Source: CAZSNT01 sp964607765 (GTDB lineage: Bacteria; Verrucomicrobiota; Lentisphaeria; Oligosphaerales; JABHEG01). From it: a stretch of 42,317 nt of DNA. The notes beneath the pieces are model-generated. The model worked only from the letters and a program-made list of their open reading frames with translations. It had not been told where the DNA came from and did no database searches. The DNA lies in assembly GCA_964607765.1 (NCBI GenBank), contig CAZSNT010000084.1, forward strand, positions 1 through 42,317, read 5' to 3'. Shown here one piece after another: positions 42,076-42,317 of this stretch; within the stretch, counting starts at the first letter, position 1; each line of letters opens with the position of its first letter. Made by a program: the position numbers and the translations under genes.

Positions 42076-42317
42076 ATGGAATTCACACCGCAGCTCTACA
42101 AACCCCAGCTGTCCGATACCTGCGGCCGTGCCGCGGCTCTGTTCGACGCCACCACACTACCGTGGCGGAACGGGCTCCTCATTCGTGCCCCGAACTGGCT
42201 GGGCGACTCGCTGATGGCGCTTCCCGCGCTGCAGCAGTTGAGTCGGTTCGTTCCTGAGCCCTGCGGCGTATTCGTGCTGTGTGCGCCTGGCCTGTCCTGC
42301 CTGTGGCGGGCTGTGCC
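42076..42317 (+). CDS. lipopolysaccharide heptosyltransferase, N-terminal part (runs off window)
   Basis: An ATG at 42076 opens a frame that continues past the window end; 80 codons are visible. The LLIRAPNWLGDSLMALPALQQL segment (residues ~34-55) is the N-terminal nucleotide-sugar-domain start of GT9 heptosyltransferases (WaaF type: 'WLGD, M/ALPAL'). These add heptose to lipid A-linked core in the cytoplasm. The first ~30 residues are not conserved-looking, and no good Shine-Dalgarno was seen, so the start is tentative. It follows the YejB-like gene by 34 bp. Confidence 0.75.
   Translation, partial: MEFTPQLYKPQLSDTCGRAAALFDATTLPWRNGLLIRAPNWLGDSLMALPALQQLSRFVPEPCGVFVLCAPGLSCLWRAV

Noticed and set aside
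38895..42086. 1063-aa minus-strand open frame over the YejA/YejB genes
   Set aside because: Shadow of two well-supported genes; no signal, domain or ribosome-binding site.

Overview
The window is GC-rich, densely coded DNA from a Gram-negative bacterium, most likely of the PVC superphylum (Kiritimatiellota/Lentisphaerota-like). The reasons are a C-terminal H-X9-DG-type pseudopilin fragment at the left edge, outer-membrane and LPS-type genes (a barrel protein ending in Phe, a heptosyltransferase start), and divergent but recognisable housekeeping genes. This assignment is inference from gene content; no rRNA or tRNA gene was seen.

Left part (1-6.4 kb, mostly minus strand): pseudopilin fragment, Nudix hydrolase, cupin, then dTDP-rhamnose genes rfbC, rfbB and rfbD, argC, and the rplM-rpsI ribosomal pair closed by a clear intrinsic terminator. 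Two unusual non-coding repeats sit on either side of rfbC: a 144-bp palindromic element framed by 7-bp tandem repeats, and a 73-bp-period repeat of perfect hairpins.

Middle (6.6-24.7 kb): a GT39-like membrane glycosyltransferase (+), then minus-strand grpE-dnaJ followed by an exported HEAT-repeat protein. Next is a plus-strand operon: a GntR/YtrA-type repressor, two ABC-2-type permeases each fused to a C-terminal beta-propeller, and an ABC ATPase. It has a perfect inverted-repeat operator candidate upstream. A small AbiEii nucleotidyltransferase/DUF6922 pair follows on the minus strand, then truA, rlmB, a DciA-like protein and a tail-specific protease (Prc), transcribed in that order.

Right part (24.8-42.3 kb, all plus strand): a cyclic-nucleotide-binding plus FHA protein behind a strong sigma70-like promoter with an embedded palindrome, a TPR plus beta-barrel outer-membrane protein, and a 1846-aa FecR-domain protein. 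The FecR protein has a 590-600-residue unit arranged A-B-A-B-A, and its A domains resemble TbpB-type beta-barrels. An HD phosphohydrolase overlaps its stop codon. The barrel protein and the giant protein together look like a Slam/type XI-like secretion pair with its cargo, which is the most interesting candidate system here. Then come manA, an S1-domain RNA-binding protein, a purine nucleoside phosphorylase homologue that has lost two purine-contact residues, sppA, a YejA/YejB-like transporter half (binding protein with an unusual C-terminal membrane anchor, plus one permease) and the start of a heptosyltransferase.

The large ORFs antisense to these genes are GC-rich shadows and were left out. 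Start codons were moved inward from the longest open frame where a Shine-Dalgarno sequence or a family's known N-terminus argued for it.
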